From Haematococcus lacustris (Eukaryota; Chlorophyta; Chlorophyceae; Chlamydomonadales; Haematococcaceae): DNA of 64,000 bases. Of this stretch, positions 17,579 to 28,819 are shown piece after piece (the stretch's first letter is position 1; each line of letters begins with the position of its first letter). The notes under the pieces are model-generated. The model had not been told where the DNA came from and did not search any database. It saw only the letters and a program-made list of their open reading frames with translations. The stretch is taken from positions 14,857,630 through 14,921,629 of the forward strand of contig JASKMD010000026.1 in NCBI GenBank assembly GCA_030144725.1, written 5' to 3'. The translations under genes and the position numbers were made by a program.

Positions 17579-18044
17579 TGGTAATCAAACAAAGGCTGCG
17601 AGCTCATTATTGTAAAGGCTACTGATAGTGTGCCTAGTGCCCACTTCAGCTCAGCCTTCCGGTGTGTGTGCCTCCAGGTTTACAACTAGCAAGAGCTTTA
17701 CCCTACTCTAATTGCTCTTGCTCACACACATCCCCTTTGTGAGGGGTTTGGTATCTTGTTTCGTGGGTTGTCTTGCTGTAGCTGGCTATTGCCGCCACTT
17801 GCGCCGCCACTTGCGCAACAGGGCCTTGTCGGGCAGGCACACCCACTCCTGGCCTGGCTGGCCTGGCTTTGGCATGGCTGGGCGGCCTTTCCATCTGCAC
17901 AGCTCAGTGGGGCGTGGGCCTGGGCCGGTTGCACAGCGGCGGATATTCAGCGCGGCTGACACGTCCCGGTCACAGAACCTGCACATGGGTGTGGGAGATG
18001 AATGAAGTCAAGCCATGTGCCATGTCATGTGGGATATGTTGCGG
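17579..18044 (-). pseudogene. Fanzor group B, 3' terminal fragment (last exon and right end)
   Basis: The last exon (17972-17786) encodes CDRDVSAALNIRRCA, GPRPTELCRW, GRPAMPKPG and a basic tail ending at a stop. The RDxSAALNI motif is the RuvC-III block of Fanzor/TnpB nucleases, where the second Asp is catalytic. Upstream, the intron matches the 58.3-kb copy until 18044, where homology stops abruptly and a group A1 copy begins. Downstream, homology with the 58-kb copy continues to 17579 and then ends, which should mark the element right end. Nuclease-dead because the rest of the protein is missing. Confidence 0.8.
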
Positions 18045-18181
18045 GCGCCCAGGCTGTTGCAGCCCTTCTCTGGCCTGATGCCCAGCCCGTGTGCCCAGCC
18101 CATTGCTCAGCAGGCAGCGGGGCCAGCAGGCTGGAACTCAAACGTGATGTGGCTTTCCTGTCTGTGGGCTGCCCATTGAAC

Positions 18182-19178
18182 TGGTGGCCAACCTGAAGCA
18201 CATCACCGTCACCCTGGCCACCTGGGATGCGGTGTGGGAGGTATACCTGGACCCCAAGTGGGCAAGGCAGCGGCTGAGGCTGTACGGAGCCCAGGACCGG
18301 GCGCTGGAGCAGTTATTCAACAAGGTGAGGGTGGGTGGGTGGGTAGGTGTGTGGGAGGGAGGGTAAGGCATGACATGAAGGAGTAGTTGACTGGACCATG
18401 CCTAACCGTGTGCCACCACGCCAACCACCATGTATGTGCCTTGTGTGCATGGCTGCAGTTGGAGAAGGGGATGGCGGAGTTGTCCATGAAGCGCCACAAC
18501 CGTGCCAAGCAGATGGTGGTGTTCTTTGGTGCAGCTACCATTGGCACTAAGGGTGGGTGGGGTGCTGACGCGGTGTTGCGTGCTTGCCGCAAGGTGGTGT
18601 GCAGGCCCAGGGGCCCAGACCAGCTGCGGGGCAGGGTGGTGCTCGTGGATGAGCACCGCACCAGCCGGGTCAGCTCAGCAGTGAATGGCAAGCAGCCCTG
18701 TGAGGAGGAGCTGAACACACTCAGTGCCACAAGACCCGCAGGCTGGAAGCCCCCAGCAGGGCAGGTGGAACCCCGCCTGGTGCGCCCTGCCTGGAGCCAG
18801 GAGCGTGACCAGCCAGTGCGGGGCCTGATGTGGTGCCCAGTAGTGGCCCCCCAAAAGCCCCCACAGCCCCCACAGCCAGCAGCCTCAGAGCCAGGGCCCA
18901 GCACTCCCCCTCCAGCTAAGCGCAACAAGGCCCAGGGCAAGGCTGCCAAAGCCAAGCCAGCACCACAGCCAGGCAGGTGGGTAGACAGGGACTGCAATGC
19001 AGCGCTGAACATGCAGCGCATTGGGGAGAGCAGGTGGCGCCCGCTGGAGCTGTGCTTCTGGCCAGAGCAGGGAGCTCTGCCAGCCAAGGGCAAGGAGTAC
19101 CCTGGCCTGGGCTACAAGCGGCTGCGAGACAAGCCACCCAAGGCCCAGCAGCAGCAGCAGCCTGCTGTGGCACAGTAG
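18182..19178 (+). pseudogene. Fanzor group A1, 5'-truncated copy with an intact last exon
   Basis: Partial exon 18182-18324 (ANLKHITVTLATWDAVWEVY onwards), intron 18325-18458, last exon 18459-19178 (239 codons plus stop, no disruption). The last exon holds VVFFGAATIGTKGGWGADAV, the RuvC-II block VDEHRTSRVSS (Glu) and RuvC-III DRDCNAALNMQR (Asp). It also has a Pro/Lys linker (PPAKRNKAQGKAAKAKP) and a conserved tail GLGYKRLRDKPPKAQ. The N-terminal half, with the RuvC-I Asp (GxDPG in the 23-kb copy), is absent: homology starts only at the last part of the first exon. So it could still make RNA but not a competent nuclease. Confidence 0.82.
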
Positions 19179-19438
19179 TGTGTGCCCCCCTCCACTTTGA
19201 GCTGTCATCAGCTTTCAATTAGTGCATGTTTTGTCATGCCAACTCTACTGCATAGCCCTCGGGTCAGGCAATCATGTAGGTGGTAGGCGGCTCATGTGCC
19301 ATGTGCACTGGGTTTACTCCACACAGCCACACTGTTTGAGTCGGATCTAGTTAGTGGCTGCTAGTGGCTGATAGTGGCTGCTAGTAGGTACTTCTGATCC
19401 GGCTCACATGGTGGCCCTAGTGAGGGACAAGAGGGCTG
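19179..19438 (+). ncRNA. Candidate guide-RNA region and right end of the Fanzor A1 copy
   Basis: The 260 bases after the stop are conserved with the 3' flanks of the copies at 41.3, 45.0 and 63.0 kb. They start with a hairpin (GAGCTG-TCAT-CAGCTT) about 20 bases after the stop and end at the block GTGAGGGACAAGAGGGCTG. In Fanzor elements the guide RNA is encoded at and after the 3' end of the ORF, near the right element end. That this segment is transcribed is inference. Here the palindromic block seen in other copies is replaced by a 9-bp tandem repeat (TAGTGGCTG). Confidence 0.45.
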
Positions 19439-19616
19439 CGTGATGACTGATATTCCCATGCCTACTTCTCCTGCTGTTGGACCTAGCGCAGCCAATGCTT
19501 CAGTGGCTTGCTGCCCTCCTCATAGCACTTACTACCTGAGCTGCACATTCAAGGCCAGTCAGGCCAACAGCACAGCTCCAATTGTTGCTGCGTGCTCAAA
19601 ATGATAAGGGATAAGG

Positions 19617-20548
19617 GAGGGGTAGGGCCAGGGGCATGGCATGACCACCACACATGTGACCTGCTAGGTGCCATGTCCCCAGTCCTTTCCTGGATGTCAT
19701 GCGCTTTGTGTGTGTCTTGTGTGCCATGCAGTTGGAGGAGGAGGCGGCCATGATGTCCCAGCAGGAGTGGGGGACCCGCAAGCAGCTGGTGGTGTTCTTT
19801 GGCAACGCAGGCATTGGCACCCGGGGGGGTTGGGGGGCCAAGGCTGTGCTGCAGGCCTGCCGCAAGGTGGTGGAGAGGCCCAACAGCGGCGGGCCAACTG
19901 ACAGGGTAAAAGGCAAGGTGGTGACAGTGGATGAGTTCCGCACCAGCAGGGTCAGCGCAATCCTGAACAGCCCCCAGCCCTGTGAGGAGGAGCTGGACAG
20001 CAGCAAGCCCACCAGGCTTGAAGGCTGGAAGCCCAAGCCTGGTCAGGTGCAGGACCGCTTGTTGCGGTCAGCCTGGAGCAAGCGGTTTGAGTCGCCAGTG
20101 CGGGGGCTCATGTGGTGCCCTTACCTGGCCCAGGCCACCCCTGGGAAGCTGGGCAAATGGGTGGACAGGGACTGCAACGCAGCCCTCAACCTCCAACGGG
20201 CAGGGGAGGCCAAGTGGCGCCCACTGGAGCTGTGCAGGTGGCAACACCGAGGAAGACTTCCTGCCCAGGGCAAGGAGTACCCAGCACTGGGCTTCAAGAA
20301 GCTGCGAGAGCGAGCCCCCAAGGCGCAAGCCCAGCAGCCTGTAGCACTGTAGTGTGTGTGCACCTGGCAAAGCTTCAGCTGTTGCTTACATCAGAGCATG
20401 TGTATCATGCCATCATAGATTGCCCGGCCTTCGCAAGCGGGTTGGGGTAGTGAATCAGGTAGTGGTACCGGATGCTTGCTGCATGCAAACATTTCGGACA
20501 ACAGATAACACAGCCCCTGCCCTGTAGTAATTGTAGGGGAACAACTGT
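19617..20548 (+). pseudogene. Fanzor group A2, 5'-truncated near-identical copy of the 23-kb element
   Basis: From 19617 the sequence is almost base-for-base the 23437-24369 segment. It begins inside the intron, includes the acceptor, and holds the whole last exon (19732-20352) and the 3' flank up to GTAGGGGAACAACTGTG. The exon is open with VDEFRTSRVSA and DRDCNAALNLQR, but there is no first exon and so no RuvC-I Asp. Because intron sequence was copied, this was a DNA-level duplication and not a retrocopy. The shared end with the other copy places the element right end at 20548. Confidence 0.82.
20353..20548 (+). ncRNA. Candidate guide-RNA region and right end, Fanzor A2 (truncated copy)
   Basis: The 196 bases after the stop are nearly identical to 24173-24369 and stop matching at the same point. 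Position relative to the ORF is what is expected of a Fanzor guide RNA; transcription is not shown. Confidence 0.4.
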
Positions 20549-21120
20549 GCTGAAAATGATCGGCTGCATGGTTGAGCTGCATGGTTGAGCTGCATGGTTG
20601 AGCTGCATGGTTGCTGCATGGTTGCTGCATGGTCAAAATGATAAGCTGCAAGTTCAGTGCAGAATTGCTGCCTTAACTTAGTAATCTGCCCGGATGGGGT
20701 GTGGCTGAGGGGCACTGACCGGCAGGGCTGCAGGTGGAAACTGGGGCACCCAGTCCTCTGGCTTGGGTTGGCTGTGGTCCAGACGCAGCTCACAGGGCGG
20801 GGGCGCATGCATGCTCTACTTGACCTGGCTGCTGTTCACACAGCGTTGTTCACACTGTCGCTCTCCACAACCATGAGGCCCAGCAGTGACAGCTGGGCTG
20901 GCAGTAGCTAGGCAGGCATGGAGTTGCTGTTGGTGTGTACCAAAGGGCCGCCAGCCTGGTATGGTAATGTTTGTTTCACACTGTTGTACCAGCCTATTCA
21001 ACATGGAACAAGGTGCTGTTTCCCACACTGTTGTACCCAACATATTCATGTCTGGAGCTGTGTTGGTATCCGTCAGCCCTGCCCTGCTGGAGTCGTACCA
21101 CTAAATACAACAAGGTATTA
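20549..21120. other. Spacer with short tandem repeats and a Fanzor scrap
   Basis: Contains a short GCATGGTTGAGCT tandem repeat at about 20567-20632. On the minus strand at about 20815-20735 lies a degenerate Fanzor fragment (LDHSQPKPEDWVPQF, compare LDHEQPTRTEDWKP in other copies). Nothing else is recognisable. Confidence 0.5.
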
Positions 21121-21124
21121 CTAG

Positions 21125-22042
21125 GTACCTCTCAGGTCGGTGTTTGGCTGTGTGGGGTTATGTTCCCATGCACATGGCATGGGCGCCTAACACCTACACT
21201 ATTGCCTGACCCTCATGACAGGGCTATAGTCTAGAGTTGGCATGCCGTTTACCTGTAGAGATGATTTCTATCTTTTTTATTTTTGTCACAGCAGGCTGCT
21301 GCTCCTGCTGCTGGGCCTTGGGTAGCTTGTCTCACAGCCGCTTGTAGCCCAGAACTGGGTACTCCTTGCCCTTGGCTGGTAGAGCTCCCTGGTCTGGCCA
21401 CCAGCACAGCTCCAGCGGGCGTCACCTGCTCTCCCCAATGCGCTGCATGTTCAATGCTGCATTGCAGTCCCTGTCCAGCCACCTGCCTGGCTGTGGTGCT
21501 GGCTTGGCCTTGGCGGCCTTGCCTTTGCCCTTGGTGGGCTGGGTAGGCTCAGCTGCCTGCTCAGCCTTGGTGTGCTTGCTGCGCTTGGCTGGCGGGGGAG
21601 TGCTGGGCCCTGGCTCTGATGCTGCTGGCTGTGTGGCTGCCTGGCTGCTGCATGGGGGCTGTGGGGGCTTGCGTATTGCCACTACCGCGAACAACATCAG
21701 GCCCCGCACTGGCAGGTCACGCTGCTGACTCCAGGCTGGGCGCATCAGGCGGTATTCCACCTGCCCTGGCTTCCAGTCTTCAGTCCTGGTGGGCTGCTCA
21801 TGGTCCAGCTGCTCCTCCCAGGGCTGCTGGCCATTCACTGCTGCGATGACCGAACTGACGACACACTCCGTGTCAGCATGCAGGTAGATGAGCGCACACA
21901 ACGCAATCACGTATGGCTCCTGGATTGGAACCAGGTGGTTTGTCCAGAGTGATATGCCTAGCCTGCGGTGCTGTACTGCGCACAGAGATCTTTGAACTAT
22001 CGTCTTTGCTGCCAGGCATAGGCTGTTGAGGGTGCTGAGCAA
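21125..22042 (-). pseudogene. Fanzor group A1, disrupted copy with an unrelated 5' partner
   Basis: Minus-strand reading gives AAVNGQQPWEEQLDHEQPTR, PVRGLMLF, PAKRSKHTKAEQ, GRWLDRDCNAALNMQRIGES and then KEYPVLGYKRL. Two in-frame stops interrupt it: after GESR (TGG to TGA) and within YKRL-DK (CGA to TGA). The normal stop and the hairpin beyond it are deleted. The upstream half is not the usual Fanzor sequence; the same 5' partner (AVQHRRLGISLW) also precedes the 44.5-kb copy. Homology to the A1 right end continues down to about 21125. Clearly inactive. Confidence 0.8.
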
Positions 22043-22370
22043 CCGCTAGGAGGCAGACAGCAGCTCCACAGCGTGGGCCAACACTCCCCTGTAAGCCAAA
22101 TGCGGCAAGCGCACCAGGGCTGAGCAGGTTGACAAGCCCATGAAGCCCCAGAGCAAGGATAAGGCTGCCAAGGCCAAGCCCCCCCAGGCTGCAATTGAGC
22201 AGGTGGCTGAGCTGGGGCAGTGCAGCATTGAGCATGCAGCGTGCACGTGAACATGCAGCGTTGAACATGCAGCGTTTCAGTGCAGCGTTAAACATGCAGC
22301 GCGATGGGGTACGCAAGTGGCGCCCTCTGGAGCTGTGCCGGTGGCAAGGACAGCTGAGATGACCTGCCAT
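22043..22370 (+). pseudogene. Inverted Fanzor C-terminal fragment, head-to-head with the preceding copy
   Basis: On the plus strand the remnants KAAKAKPPQAAIEQVAELGQ, AALNMQR-like repeats and KWRPLELCRW are visible in broken frames. They match the linker and RuvC-III region of group A. The fragment points away from the minus-strand copy at 21125-22042. The same head-to-head arrangement recurs at 44060-45042. Confidence 0.65.
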
Positions 22371-22469
22371 GGATAGATAGCCCATGGTGGGAGGCCAAGC
22401 CCTGTCCAGCTATGGGTTTGTGACGCAAAGCCGGTGCCTGACCCTAAGGCCGGTAGGCCTAATAGTGGC

Positions 22470-22600
22470 AGTAGTTGGGGCTCCTCCTTGTCACGCCACT
22501 TGCTCCAAGCGGGTTGCAGCAGCCAGTGGGGGCACGCAGTCCTCTGGCTGGGGCTGGTCATGGAGCAGCTGCTGCTGTAGCTTTAGACCCGGCTGGTGCA
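22470..22600 (-). pseudogene. Short Fanzor fragment
   Basis: The minus strand encodes LLHDQPQPEDCVPPLA in one frame and LLQPAWSKWRDK in another. They align with the LDHEQPTRTEDWKP and LRPAWSQQRD blocks of group A Fanzors. The frame change shows it is a relic. Confidence 0.5.
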
Positions 22601-22690
22601 GGACCCGTCCACCTAGCACCACCCTACTCTCGAGAGTGAGAGTCATGCGAGTTGATACAGCCAGTTTAAGTGGAGGCACTGCAGAGCGCG

Positions 22691-24172
22691 ATGAAGGGCA
22701 AGAAGCGCAAGGGCGCGAAAGAGCCCAAACAGCCCAATCCCAAGCAGCCTAAGCCAAAGCCCAAGTCCAATACACACGCCCACTGGACTACACCCCCCCA
22801 GGCCCCTCAGGCAGCAGCCCAGCAGCCGGCACAGCAGCAGACCCCTCTGGCAGCAGCCCAGCAGCAGACCCCCCAGGCCCCTCAGGCAGCAGCCCAGCAG
22901 CCGGCACAGCAGCAGACCCCTCTGGCAGCAGCCCAGCGGTCGAAGACCCCTCTGACAGCAGCAGCAACAACAAACGCCCTCGAGCTGACTTAGGTAGCGG
23001 CCTGGCTGACGAGCGGGCGTTCCAGTTTGACGCAACCACTCAGATGGGCATGGGGCTGGACCCTGGTGCCATCCAGGCAGTCAGCGCAGCTTCAGGGATG
23101 TGGGCTGCACATGGCCTATTGCAAGGCTTCTACAGGAGCAAGCTGACCAGGAGCCAGGTGCAGCATGACAGCGGCCTGATCCAGGCTCGCCGCAACACTC
23201 AGCGGTGGAATGACAACATCAAGCTGGAGCTGCAGCACCTTGCAGCAGCCACCCCAGCAGGCACCTCCCTGGTGGCCATCCAGCGGCATGTGGCCGTCAC
23301 CCTGGCCACCTGGGATGCAGTGTGGGGGGAGTACCTGCATCCCAAGTGGGCAGAGCAAAGGATGAGGCTGCATGGTGCGCAGGAGACGGTCCTGGAGCGC
23401 TACTTCATGAAGGTGAGAGTGCCAAGGGTAGGGGGGGAGGGGTAGGGCCAGGGGCATGGCATGACCACCACACATGTGACCTGCTAGGTGCCATGTCCCC
23501 AGTCCTTTCCTGGATGTCATGCGCTTTGTGTGTGTCTTGTGTGCCATGCAGTTGGAGGAGGAGGCGGCCATGATGTCCCAGCAGGAGTGGGGGACCCGCA
23601 AGCAGCTGGTGGTGTTCTTTGGCAACGCAGGCATTGGCACCCGGGGGGGTTGGGGGGCCAAGGCTGTGCTGCAGGCCTGCCGCAAGGTGGTGGAGAGGCC
23701 CAACAGCGGCGGGCCAACTGACAGGGTAAAAGGCAAGGTGGTGACAGTGGATGAGTTCCGCACCAGCAGGGTCAGCGCAATCCTGAACAGCCCCCAGCCC
23801 TGTGAGGAGGAGCTGGACAGCAGCAAGCCCACCAGGCTTGAAGGCTGGAAGCCCAAGCCTGGTCAGGTGCAGGACCGCTTGTTGCGGTCAGCCTGGAGCA
23901 AGCGGTTTGAGTCGCCAGTGCGGGGGCTCATGTGGTGCCCTTACCTGGCCCAGGCCACCCCTGGGAAGCTGGGCAAATGGGTGGACAGGGACTGCAACGC
24001 AGCCCTCAACCTCCAGCGGGCAGGGGAGAGCAAGTGGCGCCCACTGGAGCTGTGCAGGTGGCAACACCGAGGAAGACTTCCTGCCCAGGGCAAGGAGTAC
24101 CCAGCACTGGGCTTCAAGAAGCTGCGAGAGCGAGCCCCCAAGGCGCAAGCCCAGCAGCCTGTAGCACAGTAG
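22691..24172 (+). CDS. Fanzor group A2 RNA-guided nuclease, nearly complete copy
   Basis: First exon ends at 23412, intron 23413-23551, last exon 23552-24172. From 22753 to 23412 one frame is open and reads KRPRADLGSGLADERAFQFD, GMGLDPGAIQAVSAASG (RuvC-I; Asp at 23059-23061), ARRNTQRWNDNIKLELQHLA and HVAVTLATWDAVWGEYLHPK. The last exon has VVFFGNAGIGTRGGWGAKAV, TVDEFRTSRVSA (RuvC-II Glu at 23753-23755) and DRDCNAALNLQR (RuvC-III Asp at 23990-23992). All three catalytic acids are therefore present. The likely start ATG (22691, MKGKKRKGAKEPK, basic) lies in a different frame. A one-base frameshift or a small intron within the CAG-rich stretch must be resolved; otherwise the first in-frame ATG is 23044. 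The usual C4 zinc ribbon after the TS motif is mostly missing. Confidence 0.78.
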
Positions 24173-24369
24173 CATGTGTGCACTAGGCAATGCTGAAGCT
24201 GTTGCTTACATCAGAGCATGTGTTTCATGCCATCATAGATTGCCCGGCCTTCGCAAGCGGGTTGGGGTAGTGAATCAGGTAGTGGTACCGGATGCTTGCT
24301 GCATGCAAACATTTCGGACAACAGATGACACAGCCCCTGCCCTGTAGTTATTGTAGGGGAACAACTGTG
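24173..24369 (+). ncRNA. Candidate guide-RNA region and right end of the A2 Fanzor
   Basis: Conserved with 20353-20548, ending at GTAGGGGAACAACTGTG where the two copies diverge. This is the place where Fanzor guide RNAs are encoded. The sequence just right of 24369 would give the target-specific guide if the element follows the known rule. Expression is not demonstrated. Confidence 0.45.
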
Positions 24370-24455
24370 GCTGTAGCTTTAGCTCACATTGCTGGTGGTC
24401 GGCCACAGCTAAACAGACCCGGCTGGTGCAGGACCCGTCCACCTAGCACCACCCT

Positions 24456-25050
24456 GCCCACTCAGCTGGTCGCACCCCGGGCATCTCCTTGTGGCAAGCC
24501 CCTGCCCCTGTGGGGTCAGCCTAGAGGACGGAGTGTCTGGCAACATTGAGGGACCACATACATCTTGAAGTTTGGGTGTCGAGGTACTCTGATTGTCAGC
24601 TGAGATGGGTGTTGTTGTAGCTGCTGCAGTGCGTGGGGCTGGTGACGAGTGGGCCAGATTATATATCTGTTTGGGAGAAGATTGGGAAAGGGGCAAAGGG
24701 GCTACACGAGAGATAAGATAAGCCGATACGGACGACAGATACGTATAAACCAGTTCTGATGGGTTGAGATACAGAGCCTCATGTCGTTTAAATGGCGCAC
24801 AACGCTCATATTTCAGAACCAGCACGCCATGCTTCAATACACATGCCTGAATTAGCATTCCATGCAGCTATAACCAGCAATGGTCCCTGCCTCAAGACAA
24901 TGCTTTATCAGGCATGCTATTGATGGTGTCACGTATGATGCAGCTGCAAGTAGGCTAGATGATGCATATTGTCTAAGAAGGGCACCATGCATTAACAAGA
25001 TCACAAGGGGAGTTTAAATTAGCTGTGTACATGCCTGACCCACCCACGCC
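24456..25050. other. Intergenic region with no recognised feature
   Basis: Lower-GC spacer between the Fanzor cluster and the first beta-tubulin gene. A 150-codon minus-strand frame (24858-24409) overlaps the 41-bp repeat and has no recognised motif. The tubulin 3' UTR begins left of 25056. Confidence 0.4.
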
Positions 25051-25055
25051 TCCAC

Positions 25056-27245
<2,190 letters not shown>

Positions 27246-27449
27246 TATAGCTTGATGACGTGATAGTTCGCTCGGAGTGTGTATTGTTCCCTCGGAGGGT
27301 ATAGTTTTAATTCGCTTCTCTAAGTGTGTGACCGTGCAAGCTTGGCTGCACTGTAAGCCGGAGTCGTCCCCTCGTGCCAGCATCCAGTGCGCCAATGTCA
27401 GTATAGCTTGGTCATCTACATCACACAGACCACTGGGGCCACCAGGCTA
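27246..27449 (-). promoter_or_regulatory. TUBB: Probable beta-tubulin promoter, copy 1 (repeated at 33377-33580)
   Basis: This is the immediate upstream region of the start codon, conserved with copy 2. It has a run of TAATTTT-like AT-rich sequence and a short palindrome, CCCTCCGAGGG, in a GC-rich setting. A precise TATA box or tubulin-specific box could not be assigned by eye. Confidence 0.35.
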
Positions 27450-28340
27450 GCAGATGGACTTGCGCTGCCAACTTCCTGCTCTACCCCATGGCCAACATCT
27501 CCAATCCACAGTCTTACAGTGTGCTGCGTCTCGTCTACAGCATGCACAAAGCGAACACCGTCGCTGATGGCTGTACTGCCCTGTGGCAGGTTGCTGTTGT
27601 GCTTGCTAGCGTGATGCAGCGCCATGGGACCGGGCCAGCAGCAAGGCTCCCCAAACCGCCCCACCCACTGTTGGTTGCATGGTCGGTGACACCAGCCTAC
27701 AACTGGCACCCGCTCAGCTGGGCAGGAGTGGCCTAGCCCTTGTCCTGGCCCAAGCCTTGTCAATTCGTTCAGACTGGGTAGCCACAGGGCATCAGGACCT
27801 TTGTGATGCAGTGCCAGAGTGCCACCGTGGAGCGGCACTGGGGCGTCAATGAGACATCTGCCCTGGTCAGTGCCGTGTATGCTAGACACAGAACTGGGGC
27901 ACCAACATGGCAGTGCATGCAGGTTGCTGCCTTGCTCATGACCCTGGTCGCCGTATCGTCGCCCCAAGCCACCCTTAGAACCCTAGCCACCAGGAACTCG
28001 CAGTAGCAAGGGTAAGGGAAGCATACTCAGTTGGGTTTTCAATCGGGCATGCCCTGCCTCACACTTGGGACACACTCCGTCGCACCCAGCTAGCTTGCCC
28101 AGCCTGCCGACCCACCATGGGCCCTTGGTGAACAATAGCTGCTTGATGATGCCAGAGCTGGGCATGCATGCAACCTGGCCAAACCATCCTTGGCGATGCT
28201 TTGGGCAATGTGCATGAATGACCAATTGCCTCGTGTCCTCATACATCTCTTCATTGCTAATCACATCAGGGTCAAGGCGGATGCTGAGGATGCGATGCGA
28301 TGCCCTGTGGCTACAGGTTGCTATGCCCAGCAGCAAAAGC
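27450..28340 (-). repeat. Dispersed repeat of unknown class plus possible zinc-knuckle ORF, unit 1
   Basis: 27450-27860 matches the repeat at 1-490. Next to it the minus strand has an open frame, 28336-27983, with paired Cys/His (HAHCPKH, CDGVCPKCEAGH), like a small zinc-binding domain of a mobile element. In unit 2 (34465-34114) the same sequence is broken by a 2-3 base change. No named family can be assigned. Confidence 0.45.
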
Positions 28341-28589
28341 CTGAGGCACAGTAATGTGTGCTGGGTTCCTCTTCCAGTAGCTTACACCAGCGCATGTCAG
28401 TCGTGCCAGTCCTTAGGCTAAAGCACTGTGACTGGGGTCAGGCAGAGGTGTAGGTGAAAGGCGCCCATGCCATGTTTGTAGGAACTGTAGTGAGGGCCAT
28501 ATCATTCTGCCTTTGCGCAGGGTAGATGTTGCCCGCTGGGCCTAGGGGAAGAATGTGTCAAGAGAAGGCATGGGTTGTTGCGCTGAGTG

Positions 28590-28765
28590 CTGGTGTGGCA
28601 TGGAGCTTGTGTATGGCATGGAGCTTGGGTATGGCATGGAGCTTGGGTATGGCATGGAGCTGGGGTATGGCCTGGAGGTGAGGTGTGGCATGGAGCTGGT
28701 GTATGGCATGGAGCTTGTGTATGGCATGGAGCTGGTGTACGGCATGGAGTTGGGGTATGGCAAGG
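28590..28765. repeat. 18-bp minisatellite (TATGGCATGGAGCTTGGG type), unit 1
   Basis: About nine imperfect 18-bp units. The corresponding array in unit 2 (34719-34930) is 36 bp longer, i.e. two extra units, and this accounts for the length difference between the two duplication units. Confidence 0.9.
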
Positions 28766-28819
28766 AGTGTGCACACTACACACGCCCCTCCCCCCATCCC
28801 AGGGAGCTGCAGCAGCCAG

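Larger units (their letters stand above)
22585..24455. repeat. 41-bp perfect direct repeats flanking the best-preserved Fanzor
   Basis: An identical 41-bp sequence (beginning AGACCCGGCTGGTGCAGG) occurs at 22585-22625 and 24415-24455, bracketing the A2 element. It is too long for a normal target-site duplication. It may be recombined element ends or a composite element boundary. Confidence 0.8.

Noticed and set aside
18502..18560. Thought that group A Fanzors had lost the RuvC-I Asp because VVFFGAA or VVFFGNA lacks it
   Set aside because: The true RuvC-I block is GLDPGAIQ at 23053-23076 in the first exon; the VVFFG block is a later conserved segment.
21283..22042. Fanzor copy as a functional minus-strand gene
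   Set aside because: Two in-frame stops and a missing normal 3' end.
24409..24858. 150-codon minus-strand frame
   Set aside because: Overlaps the 41-bp repeat, no recognisable motif, no splice context.
27416..27967. 183-codon minus-strand frame as a host gene
   Set aside because: It lies wholly within a dispersed repeat, and the 1-490 copy needs a frameshift relative to it.
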